The notes beneath the pieces are model-generated. The model did no database searches. It was not told the DNA's origin and worked only from the letters and a program-made list of their open reading frames with translations. DNA of 59,876 nt from UBA5109 sp964606735 (GTDB lineage: Bacteria > Pseudomonadota > Gammaproteobacteria > Pseudomonadales > Pseudohongiellaceae), in the NCBI GenBank assembly GCA_964606735.1, contig CAZSHI010000011.1, forward strand, positions 1 through 59,876, written 5' to 3'. This document shows, piece after piece, positions 8,598-16,399 of the stretch. A program made the position numbers and the translations under genes. Every line of letters starts with the position of its first letter. Position 1 is the first letter of the stretch.

Positions 8598-9238
8598 GCG
8601 GCCTGTTCATCATCGGCAACTTTATAGTCAACACTGCGGCTGGTATGCAGTGCATCAACCAGCTTGATGGATTCTCGTTCCAGTTCGACCACCAGACTAT
8701 CGATCCGGCGCTGGAAAAATCGGTAGAACAGCAGGGTCGGTATGGCCACTGTCAGACCTGCAGCCGTTGTGATGAGTGCCTCGGAAATACCACCTGCCAG
8801 GGCATTGGCGTTACCAGTGCCCTGCGCCATGATTTCACTGAAGACCTGAATCATGCCTAGCACAGTTCCCAGCAGGCCCAGTAATGGTGTGATCTGGGCA
8901 ATGGTGCCAAGCAGGTTGAGGTAACGTGACATATCATGAATCACGTGACTGGCAGCCTGCTCGATACTTTCGGTCATGATGTCCCTGCCTGATTTCGCGT
9001 TCACCAGCCCTGCAGCCAGAATTTGCCCTAAAGGCGATGAATAACGCAGTTCTCTGAGTTCATTCGCACTGAGCTGGTTCTGCTTAATTTTGGCCCAGAC
9101 ATCAGGCAGCATGTTTTTGGGAGCAATAAGGGATGGATTCAGCATCCAGAATCGTTCGATGATGACGGCAATGGCTAGAACGGAACAAAGAATGATCGGC
9201 AGCATCAGGATACCGCCTGCCTGAACTATCTCAAACAC
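8594..9238 (-). CDS. exbB: MotA/TolQ/ExbB proton channel family protein
   Basis: This 214-residue inner-membrane protein has three hydrophobic segments (about 8-30, 115-140, 160-185). The conserved LGLLGTVLGMIQVF and GGISEALITTAAGL stretches are characteristic of TolQ/ExbB helices. It forms a pentameric channel with ExbD. The GTG start at 9238 is preceded by a good AAGGGG ribosome-binding site. It is the first gene after comEC, with a gap of 113 bases that holds a candidate promoter. Assignment to ExbB rather than TolQ rests on the neighbours only. Confidence 0.9.
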   Translation of the reverse strand: MFEIVQAGGILMLPIILCSVLAIAVIIERFWMLNPSLIAPKNMLPDVWAKIKQNQLSANELRELRYSSPLGQILAAGLVNAKSGRDIMTESIEQAASHVIHDMSRYLNLLGTIAQITPLLGLLGTVLGMIQVFSEIMAQGTGNANALAGGISEALITTAAGLTVAIPTLLFYRFFQRRIDSLVVELERESIKLVDALHTSRSVDYKVADDEQAA

Positions 9239-9312
9239 TAGAACATGCCCCTTTCAAAATTGCCGTACTGAGCGGCTGTCACGAAGACGAAATGGTGAAA
9301 AAACAAGCCCGA

Positions 9313-9318
9313 ATAGTA
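9313..9318 (-). promoter_or_regulatory. Candidate extended -10 element upstream of exbB
   Basis: On the minus strand TGG-TACTAT forms an extended -10 element about 75 bases upstream of the exbB start. No convincing -35 hexamer is seen at the right distance. It could give the exbB-exbD-msbA-lpxK-ycaR-kdsB-murB run its own transcription start, independent of comEC. Confidence 0.3.
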
Positions 9319-9335
9319 CCATACTTGCCTGTTTT

Positions 9336-9362
9336 GCCTCAGTGAAGCCTCTCACTGAAGGC
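9336..9362 (-). repeat. Hairpin spanning the comEC stop codon
   Basis: GCCTCAGTGA (9336-9345) pairs with TCACTGAAGGC (9352-9362), one base bulged, around a 6-base loop. The comEC stop codon lies inside one arm. No T-run follows in the direction of transcription, so it is not a standard intrinsic terminator. It may affect mRNA stability between comEC and exbB. Confidence 0.4.
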
Positions 9363-11676
9363 GCGTCCAGAAACCTGCTTTTTGCTCCCGATAGCGCTGC
9401 GGCACCGGTAATTCACCAGAATTTGGCAAATCCCAGTGCAGGGTTCCCGTTTCTGTCGTATTGAGTCCAATTGTGCCACTGTTTGTATAGAGTTTCACTA
9501 CTTGTGGATGGGGATGATTAAAGGCATTGAGGTAGCCGCTGGAGAAGATGACATACTGTGGTGAGACTGCCCTGACAAATGCTGGGCCTGAGGATGTCCT
9601 GGAACCGTGATGGGCAGCCACGAGGATGTCAGCTTGCAGATGGGTTTGCTGGCTCACTAAAAGTCTCTCAACCTGATTCTCAATATCTCCTGGTAGCAGT
9701 ACACTGAAATGGCCGTTGCTCAGCAATAAAACACACGAAGAATTATTGTCACTGTAAAAGCGTCCATCCGGATGCAATATTTGAAAATCAACACCATCCC
9801 ATTGCTATTGCGTGCCGGCACGGCAGGGCCTGACCAGGCTACTAAGGTTCAAGGATTCGGGTTTGGATGTCAGGTATTTTGCCAGGGGAAATGCTTGCTG
9901 GATCATTTCCAGACCGCCCCTATGATCCAGGTCACCATGACTGACGATAACCCGATCGAGCTTAGATATATTTTGTGATCGCATAAAGGGCAGAATAATC
10001 CCGCTACCCGCATCAAAATCGGGGCTGTAGAGCGGGCCAGTATCGTATAAAAGCGTATGAGTACGGGTTTGAACAAGTACTGCCAGCCCCTGCCCCACAT
10101 CCAGAATATCAAGTCGTATATGCCCCTCAGGGATCTCGCTTTTGAGTGGCAGAAAGCCGGCTAGACTGAGTAGAAGCGTCACAATAGACATTCCGTAATG
10201 CCCTTTGCGAAACTGCCGCAGCGCCAAGAGCGTCACACATACTAGAAATGTCCACTGCCACCAGGGTACTGCCGGTAAATGCAACAGGGTGCGTGGCCAA
10301 TTAGACTGAATCTGCTGTAGCATGAGCATAAACACATCAAGCAAACGGTCTGCCAGGATGAGCAATGTTGTTGTTGCTGGTTCAGAAAAAGTACTCAGCA
10401 ACACGGACAGCAGACACAGCGGTACCACCAGCAAGGAAATAAAGGGAATGGCAGGGATATTGACCAGGGGTGCCAGCACTGAACTTTGCTGAAAGAACAG
10501 CAGCATGAAGGGCAGCAAAGCGACGGCTATCACGACCTGAGTCAGGAAAAGTGTGGACAGTGCCGGGCGCGCCCTACGTTGATGCATGCAAAACAGCAGG
10601 ATAGCGACAGCAGCGAAAGACAACCAGAAACCGCTGTTAAATCCGGCCAGCGGATTATTTAGCAGTACCAGTAAGAGGGCCAGATAATAGGAATCCTGGG
10701 CGCTGCGCTGTCGGCACAAAGCCATCCCCAGCAGAAAAACCGAGCACATGACAAAAGCGCGCTGCACTGGCAAGCCAAAGCCAGCAATCTGGGCGTATAG
10801 CGTAACGGCCGGTATACATAGACAGGCAGCAAGAGCCTGTGCGGGCATCAGGAGGCATAGTCGCGGGATGCAGGCCAAAAGGCGACTCAGGCAAAGCAGC
10901 AGGCAGCCACAGACAATGCCAAGATGCATGCCCGATATTACCATCAGGTGTGTGGTGCCAGTGGCCGAAAACAGTGCCCAGTCCTGGCTGCTGAGCCCTT
11001 GTCGCTCCCCGATACTTAATGCTCTGAGCAAACCCTGGCGTTGCAATCCATGTGACTCAACGAGCTTCATGATACTTTCACGAAAGCGCTGGCGTAGCTG
11101 CTGTATGCTAAAACCAGCATCCTGCAGCAGTTGATTTTGAGTGTCTTGTCGGATATAGCCGATAGCCCTTATACCGCGTTGCCATAACCAGGCTTCATAG
11201 TCAAAACCACCCGGGTTCTGAAAGCCGTGCGGCCGTTTCAGACGGACTTTAAATTGCCAGTGCTGCCCTGCCTCCACCGACAGCTCCTGATACAGGCTCA
11301 GTCGTATCAATTGCCCTGCCAGCAGAGACTCCTCAAACAGACAATCCTGCGGATTTTCTTCCAAGCATGTGCTGTCGACCCTGAATTCAAATGCGCTAGT
11401 GAAGCTATCTTGCTCCGGCAAGCTCAATACATCCCCCCTGACCCAGAAATCCTCGCGTTCAAGTTCAGCGGGCAGCAAGGAAAGCCTGGCAGCATCTGCC
11501 CAGTGCAAGAGCCAGAAAATACCCAGGCAATAGGCCCCCAGCAGGCGAACCTGTGCAAAACGCAGCGAAAGCAGCTCCGGGATTAGCAATACGGGCATGA
11601 AAAAGGTGTCTGGTAAGGTGGGGATCAAGCTGCCCAGCAGTATCCCGAGACTGCACGCGATCATCCATGAACGCAT
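9352..11676 (-). pseudogene. comEC: comEC competence channel gene interrupted by an in-frame amber codon
   Basis: ComEC forms the inner-membrane channel for transforming DNA. The reading frame spans 775 codons but is interrupted by TAG at 9805-9807. The first part (623 residues, 9805-11676) has the hydrophobic Competence domain and the start of the metallo-beta-lactamase domain (DVGQG, SHGDLDHRGG). The second part (from 9804 down to 9352) continues without a frame change (QWDGVDFQILHPDGR) and contains the remaining metal-site motif AAHHGSRTSSG. Homologues, as recalled, have an aromatic residue here, so a TGG to TAG change is likely. Without readthrough the nuclease-like domain is cut. Translation could restart at the ATG-like codon at 9777, but both halves would be incomplete. 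Confidence 0.85.
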
Positions 11677-11731
11677 GACTATCCTCTGAATGTCTTGAGT
11701 TCAGTGTAGCGACTTATGCAGCATTCGCTAT

Positions 11732-12985
11732 TTATTCGTAGCGCAGGGTCTGTGCCGGATCGACCTGGGCTGCCGACCAGGCAGGATACAAAGTTGCCAG
11801 CAGGCTGAGCACAATACTTACAAGGGCAACACCCAGCATGTCCTGCAGCATGAGCTGTGAAGGCAAGTAGTTTATCGGGTAGATGTCGGCGCTGAGAAAC
11901 TGGACATTCAAGACCTCCTCCAACCAGCTGACGAAGTCCGAGACATACAGTGAGGCGAATATACCCAGCAGCAGGCCGCTGAGAGTGCCGATCAGGCTGA
12001 TCATCAGTCCCTGGACAAGGAAAATATGCCGGATGGTGGCCAGCGAGGCTCCCATGGTGCGTAAAATGGCAATGTCGCCTTCCTTGTCTTTGACAATCAT
12101 GAAGAGACTTACCACGATGTTGAAAGCAGCAACCGCGATCAGCAAAAACAGGAGTAGCCCTACCATGGATTTGGAAAGCTGGATATTGTCATAAATATTG
12201 CCATATTCACGGGTCCAGTTGCTGTAAGTGAAGTCGCCGGCGATACGATCTTGCGCAGAGCGAATGAATTCAGCACTGTCGAATAGATCCTGCAACTGTA
12301 TGCGCAAACCGTGAATGCGATCGCCAAGGCGATACAGCAACTGTGCATCTGCCATGTGTACCAGCGCGAGATTGCTATCGATCTGGGAACCGACATTAAA
12401 AATACCAGCGACGGTAAAGCTACGCTGTCGAGGGAATTCTCCCAGTGGCGTAATGTTAAGATAGCTTGAAACCAGGGTAAGCTCATCGCCAACCTTGAGC
12501 TGTAAATCCTCAGCAACACCAGCTCCGATCAGAATGTTGAAAGAGCCTTCACGTAATCCATCCATGGAGCCCTGTTCAATAAAATCAGCAAGTATGGAAA
12601 CGCGTTGTTCGGCCTCGGGCTCGATACCGTTCAGCAGAACCCCGCGAGATTGCCTATTGGCCAGCAGCATACCCTGTACTTGTAGCAAAGGGGCTGTGCC
12701 CTGCACCTGCGGATCATTTTCAATCAGGCGCTGATTTGCCTGCCATTCTTGTGCATTCATTAAAGGCTCGTTACGAGCGCTAGTAATGGTGACATGCGGT
12801 ACCAGGGCCAGGATGCGTTCGCGCAGCTCGCGATCAAAACCGTTCATGACAGAGAATACTGTTAGCAGAATCGCTACGCTCAGGCACAGGCCCATGACTG
12901 AAAGGCGGGATATGAAGCTGACCAGCAGGTTGCTGGATCCCAATGAGGCATAGCGTCTGCCAATATACAGGGCCGTGCCTGTCAT
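11732..12985 (-). CDS. lolE: Lipoprotein-releasing ABC transporter permease LolE
   Basis: This is one of two membrane subunits of the LolCDE complex, which extracts outer-membrane lipoproteins from the inner membrane and hands them to LolA. The 417 residues have one N-terminal helix (about 22-48), a large periplasmic MacB-like domain (about 50-265), and three C-terminal helices in the FtsX-like permease domain. The protein ends in the ATLYPAWSAAQVDPAQTLRYE motif region typical of LolC/E. The start overlaps the lolD stop (ATGA). The name is given by position as third gene of lolCDE. LolC and LolE are hard to separate by eye. Confidence 0.92.
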   Translation of the reverse strand: MTGTALYIGRRYASLGSSNLLVSFISRLSVMGLCLSVAILLTVFSVMNGFDRELRERILALVPHVTITSARNEPLMNAQEWQANQRLIENDPQVQGTAPLLQVQGMLLANRQSRGVLLNGIEPEAEQRVSILADFIEQGSMDGLREGSFNILIGAGVAEDLQLKVGDELTLVSSYLNITPLGEFPRQRSFTVAGIFNVGSQIDSNLALVHMADAQLLYRLGDRIHGLRIQLQDLFDSAEFIRSAQDRIAGDFTYSNWTREYGNIYDNIQLSKSMVGLLLFLLIAVAAFNIVVSLFMIVKDKEGDIAILRTMGASLATIRHIFLVQGLMISLIGTLSGLLLGIFASLYVSDFVSWLEEVLNVQFLSADIYPINYLPSQLMLQDMLGVALVSIVLSLLATLYPAWSAAQVDPAQTLRYE

Positions 12986-13674
12986 GGAGCCTCACCGAAG
13001 GAATGCAGCTGGCCGTCTTCCAGCACCAAAGTCTTGTCCATCAGCTTCGCCAGTTCCTGGTCGTGAGTGACAATAACGAAACTGGTGGTCACGTGCTCTT
13101 TTAAATCCAACATGAGGCTTTGTACCTGTCTGGCCGTGTTTCGGTCCAGGTTGCCGGTTGGTTCATCCATCAACACGCAGGCTGGTTGATGTACCAGTGC
13201 CCGGGCAATGGCAACGCGTTGCCGTTCTCCGCCAGACAGTTGGGCCGGCTTATGGTTCAGTCGCTCAGACAGGCCAACTTTATCAAGCACATCCCTGGCC
13301 TGCTGCAGACATTGTTCGAAAGGCTTGCCGGCGATGATAAGGGGCATGGCAACATTTTCCTGGGCGCTAAATTCGCCCAGTAGATGATGGAACTGGTAAA
13401 CGAAACCCAGCGTCAGGTTACGCAGGCGGTCCTGCTGCTGGCGTGAGAGAGCCTGTGTGTCCTGTCCCTGAATCAGTACCCTGCCTGAGCTGGGGCTGTC
13501 CAGTCCGCCGAGCAAATTCAGCAAGGTGGTTTTTCCTGAACCGGAAGTGCCGATGATGGCAATGCTTTGTCCTGACTGCAGGGTGAAATCAAGGTTTTCC
13601 AGGACATTCAGGGTAGCGCCACCCTGCTTGAAGGATTTTCCAAGGGACTGACATTGAAGGATTGTCTTACTCAT
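12982..13674 (-). CDS. lolD: Lipoprotein-releasing ABC transporter ATPase LolD
   Basis: The 230-residue ATPase energises LolCE. Walker A is GTSGSGKTT, the signature is LSGGERQRVAIARAL, and Walker B is CVLMDEPTGNLD. The GFVYQFHHLLGEFSAQENV stretch at the Q-loop is diagnostic of LolD. Length matches E. coli LolD (233). The start overlaps lolC by 8 bases and the stop overlaps lolE by 4, so all three are translationally coupled. Confidence 0.96.
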   Translation of the reverse strand: MSKTILQCQSLGKSFKQGGATLNVLENLDFTLQSGQSIAIIGTSGSGKTTLLNLLGGLDSPSSGRVLIQGQDTQALSRQQQDRLRNLTLGFVYQFHHLLGEFSAQENVAMPLIIAGKPFEQCLQQARDVLDKVGLSERLNHKPAQLSGGERQRVAIARALVHQPACVLMDEPTGNLDRNTARQVQSLMLDLKEHVTTSFVIVTHDQELAKLMDKTLVLEDGQLHSFGEAP

Positions 13675-14917
13675 AGCGAAGCACTTCAGCTGGATGAATA
13701 CGTGAGGCTTTCCATGCCGGGTACAGGGTGGCCAGCAGGGATATCAGCAAGGCGCACAGGCAGGTAATGGTCACATCCATGACCTGTATGTCGGTAGTAA
13801 TGATACTCAGCATGAACATGCCCTCGGGAATGAATAAGGCTTCTATAAAAGCTGCTAGCAAGCTGAAATTGGCAGCTAGCAAAAGGCCGATAAGTGCGCC
13901 AAGCACCGTGCCGCTGATACCCACCAGCAAGCCCTGGATCATGAATATGCCCATGATGGTATTTTCACTGGCACCCATGGTCCGTAAAATGGCGATATCC
14001 GCTTTTTTTTCAGATACCAGCATGACTAGTGTTGAAATGATATTGAAAGCCCCGATTGCCACGATCATCATCAGCATGAACCAGGTCATGATCTTTTCCA
14101 TGCGCAGCGCATTAAATAGGCTGGCCTCAGTCTGGCTCCAATCCTCGCCGAGATATACGGGGCCAGGTAGTTCACGATTCAGCAAGTCCAAACCCTGACT
14201 AAGCTGTTCGGCAGCCTTATAAATATCGTCGAGCCGTAGTCGTAAATGCAGGCTTTCGGCGACATCCTCAAGACCCAGCAATTCAGCGCTGTCCTGAAGG
14301 TGGATATATGCCAGCTCAGAGCCGATGGAAAATTGCACATCAAAGATTCCAACGACCCGAAAGCTGTGCATGTTCAGCTGTAATTGGCGCTCGGCATCCT
14401 GCAGTTCAGGGACGATGAGATTGACGCTATCACCGGGCAGTAAACGCAGTTCTGCCGCCAGGCGGCGTGCAAGAATGATTCCCCCTTCTCCGCTGCGCAG
14501 ATCCTGCAGGGAACCCTGAATCATGCTGGACTCGATAGTCGAAGTGTTTTGCTCGAGTAAGGGGTCTATGCCTTTGACTTCACTTATCTGGTGCACGCCA
14601 TTCTTGCTGAGCATCGCCTCCAGGCGTATGTAGGGGGAAACACTGTTTACACCTGGCTGGGCAGTCAGCAGTTGGCTGGCTTCTTGCCATTGTGCAAAGC
14701 TACCACGGGTTGAAATGTCTGCATGAGGAACTGTGATCAGGGTACGTTCGCGTTGTTCACCCTGTGCGCCGTTGAAGACTGACAGCACAAGGATCAGGGC
14801 CAGGACGCCCAGTGTCAAACCGCCCATTGAAATCAGGGATGTAAATGAAATGATGCGTTTATCCTTCTTGGAAAGTATGTAGCGAAGGCCAATGAAGAAT
14901 GGCGTTATCTTGAGCAT
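13667..14917 (-). CDS. lolC: Lipoprotein-releasing ABC transporter permease LolC
   Basis: The 416-residue permease has the same layout as LolE: an N-terminal helix (about 24-50, MGGLTLGVLALILVLSVFNG), a periplasmic domain, and three C-terminal helices ending in ATLYPAWKASRIHPAEVLRYE. It is the first gene of lolCDE and has a promoter upstream. Family members load lipoprotein cargo onto LolA through a periplasmic hook in LolC. I could not verify the hook residues by eye. Confidence 0.93.
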   Translation of the reverse strand: MLKITPFFIGLRYILSKKDKRIISFTSLISMGGLTLGVLALILVLSVFNGAQGEQRERTLITVPHADISTRGSFAQWQEASQLLTAQPGVNSVSPYIRLEAMLSKNGVHQISEVKGIDPLLEQNTSTIESSMIQGSLQDLRSGEGGIILARRLAAELRLLPGDSVNLIVPELQDAERQLQLNMHSFRVVGIFDVQFSIGSELAYIHLQDSAELLGLEDVAESLHLRLRLDDIYKAAEQLSQGLDLLNRELPGPVYLGEDWSQTEASLFNALRMEKIMTWFMLMMIVAIGAFNIISTLVMLVSEKKADIAILRTMGASENTIMGIFMIQGLLVGISGTVLGALIGLLLAANFSLLAAFIEALFIPEGMFMLSIITTDIQVMDVTITCLCALLISLLATLYPAWKASRIHPAEVLRYE

Positions 14918-14951
14918 AGTTGCGACAAAGCTGCAGTCAGAGCAGTGAGCA

Positions 14952-14980
14952 ATTGTGCAGTGATGCTCTGGTCAGGTCAA
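14952..14980 (-). promoter_or_regulatory. Probable promoter of lolCDE-comEC
   Basis: On the minus strand, -35 TTGACC (14975-14980) and -10 CACAAT (14952-14957) are spaced by 17 bases, 35 bases upstream of the lolC start. Match quality is 5 of 6 and 4 of 6. It lies in the divergent gap between lolC and the plus-strand gene at 15055. Confidence 0.45.
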
Positions 14981-15018
14981 GGAAGCCAGGAGTTCCAGGC
15001 GAAAAAGCAAAGCCTGAC

Positions 15019-15024
15019 TATACT
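15019..15024 (+). promoter_or_regulatory. Candidate -10 element for the gene at 15055
   Basis: TATACT lies 30 bases upstream of the plus-strand start. No good -35 hexamer is seen at 16-18 bases, so an activator or a weak promoter is possible. Confidence 0.3.
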
Positions 15025-15054
15025 GAGTAAAGACTTCTTTTGAGCATAAGCACA

Positions 15055-15516
15055 ATGAGCGAGCTAATACAGTTTCCGCAGCGTCTACATATAGAGTTCA
15101 GGCGCTTCGTTTTTAAAACGGTTGTGGAAGCAGCTCATTCATTAGGCATCAGTACGGAGCATTATATCGGCAGGATTTACTATGCCGGCGAAAATCCTGC
15201 TCCTTTCGCAGGCACAGAGGGGCTGCATAGTGTTTACAGGCCCTTTGCTGTACTGATTGACTCGGCTCTGAGCAACGATAAAAACAGTGAGGCGCTGTCA
15301 GATGCAAACCGGGCTTATTTGTGTTTCAGGTTGTATCTGCATGGCATCTGCATGGAAAGACATCAGCTGCCGGAATCCGAAGCTGAGCTGTATTTACTGG
15401 ATGCCCTGCTGGAATACTTTTCCGGGAAGAACCGTATACTGTCAAAAAATGACGAGCTAAGGATACTGCGCTATCTCAAGCGCAGCAGAAACAATGCCGA
15501 ACGTTTGCCAACCTAG
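15055..15516 (+). CDS. Unrecognised 153-residue soluble protein
   Basis: I do not recognise this protein. From ATG 15055 (a TTG at 15040 is an in-frame alternative) it has 153 residues, no signal peptide and no membrane segment. It is charged and likely mostly helical, with a basic C terminus (RYLKRSRNNAER). It lacks the RxxxR and D/NxSxxG motifs of PilZ, which matters because a PilZ protein lies near lol genes in Pseudomonas. It is the only plus-strand gene in the first 34 kb. Its TAG stop shares the tetranucleotide CTAG with the stop of the convergent recombinase. Codon use looks like its neighbours. No homologue or function is claimed. Confidence 0.72.
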   Translation: MSELIQFPQRLHIEFRRFVFKTVVEAAHSLGISTEHYIGRIYYAGENPAPFAGTEGLHSVYRPFAVLIDSALSNDKNSEALSDANRAYLCFRLYLHGICMERHQLPESEAELYLLDALLEYFSGKNRILSKNDELRILRYLKRSRNNAERLPT

Positions 15517-16205
15517 AGGGTATTTTCCTGCAACTCAGCTTCGTGGCGCTTGAGTAGTCGTTGTACGGTCTTAAAGGATACCGGCACCAGCGGGGTGCTG
15601 ACCTCTGCAGAAATGGCGCGCAGTGATTTGCCCTGCTTTTTCATCTTGATGATTCTTTTCAGGACTTTTTGTTCCATCGGGTTCTCAATCAGGTTGCCAT
15701 TGGAATGAATCATGTAGCCAAAGGGTCTGCTCCCCCCAAGAAAACGGCCCTTGCTGCGTTCATTCTGTTTGACGGTTTTAATGCGTTCAGTGGAGCGACG
15801 TTTCTCCAAGCTGTGAAAAATATCCAGCATGCGACGGAAAGAAGGCGCGAAATCCTTGGCAGTAATTTCACCCCCCATTTCCAGTATAAACAGACGAGCC
15901 TGTTTATCCCGGATCAGTTTCAACCCGGCCTGCATATCGTCGCAGGAGCTGAAAATGCGCTCAATAGAACAGCTCAGAATGATATCGCCAGCTTCCAGCT
16001 GTTCCAGTAGCAGCCTGGCCTGGGGACGTTTTTTAAAATTATTTGCCCATTTGAGTTTGTGGTCAGTATAGGAACGCTTGATATGCATGCCGTGGGCAAG
16101 AGCAAAAGTCTGCAGACGCAGATCTTCTTTTTCCAGCAAAGCTTCGAGGCCCTGTTCTTCCTGCGCTTCAACGGTAGAGGTACGTGTATAGCAGTATACA
16201 GTCAT
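15513..16205 (-). CDS. Atypical serine recombinase (resolvase family)
   Basis: The 230-residue protein opens with YTRTST, placing Arg8 and the nucleophile Ser10 exactly as in gamma-delta resolvase. KRPQA (Arg60) fits the Arg45 position of resolvase. The motif usually written DRxxR is here ERIFS (82-86), so the aspartate is Glu82, Arg83 is kept and the second arginine is replaced by Ser86. A helix region follows, then SKGRFLGGSRPFGY and a C-terminal helix-turn-helix (about 180-222, GKSLRAISAEV ... SFKTVQRLLKRH). Strand exchange may be impaired, or the family has diverged. No transposase, integron or inverted element is seen around it. Confidence 0.8.
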   Translation of the reverse strand: MTVYCYTRTSTVEAQEEQGLEALLEKEDLRLQTFALAHGMHIKRSYTDHKLKWANNFKKRPQARLLLEQLEAGDIILSCSIERIFSSCDDMQAGLKLIRDKQARLFILEMGGEITAKDFAPSFRRMLDIFHSLEKRRSTERIKTVKQNERSKGRFLGGSRPFGYMIHSNGNLIENPMEQKVLKRIIKMKKQGKSLRAISAEVSTPLVPVSFKTVQRLLKRHEAELQENTL

Positions 16206-16331
16206 GGCCAGAGATCCCTGATTGCTTGAGCGTTACTTAAAATAGCCGTGAAATTTCGACTACAACTTGTTGTTTTTATTTGTCTTGTTGTGTCTCTGTG
16301 TGAGCGACAGCGTAATTTTAATCACCCTGCC

Positions 16332-16350
16332 TTTAGCTTTGCAAGCTAAA
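16332..16350. repeat. Perfect inverted repeat upstream of the recombinase gene
   Basis: TTTAGCTT (16332-16339) and AAGCTAAA (16343-16350) form a perfect 8-base stem with a 3-base centre. It lies in the 194-base gap between nuoN and the recombinase start, about 130 bases upstream of that start. A second small palindrome, ACAAC-TT-GTTGT, lies at 16262-16273. No T-run follows, so it is not an obvious terminator. A protein-binding or recombination site is possible but unproven. Confidence 0.45.
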
Positions 16351-16356
16351 TATCGG

Positions 16357-16395
16357 AAAAATAGAGAAAAATACCCCGGTTTAGCGAAACCGGGG
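16357..16395 (-). terminator. Intrinsic terminator of the nuo operon
   Basis: Five bases after the nuoN stop, CCCCGGTTT and AAACCGGGG form a perfect 9-base stem with a 4-base loop (16374-16395). On the minus strand it is followed by the T-rich tract TATTTTTCTCTATTTTT. It should end complex I transcription efficiently. Confidence 0.92.
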
Positions 16396-16399
16396 CTTT

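Noticed and set aside
9352..11676. Frameshift or two separate comEC genes
   Set aside because: Both parts are in the same frame over 2325 bases; the break is a single TAG, so it is a nonsense change.
15055..15516. PilZ domain protein suggested by the Pseudomonas gene order
   Set aside because: The RxxxR and D/NxSxxG c-di-GMP-binding motifs are not present.
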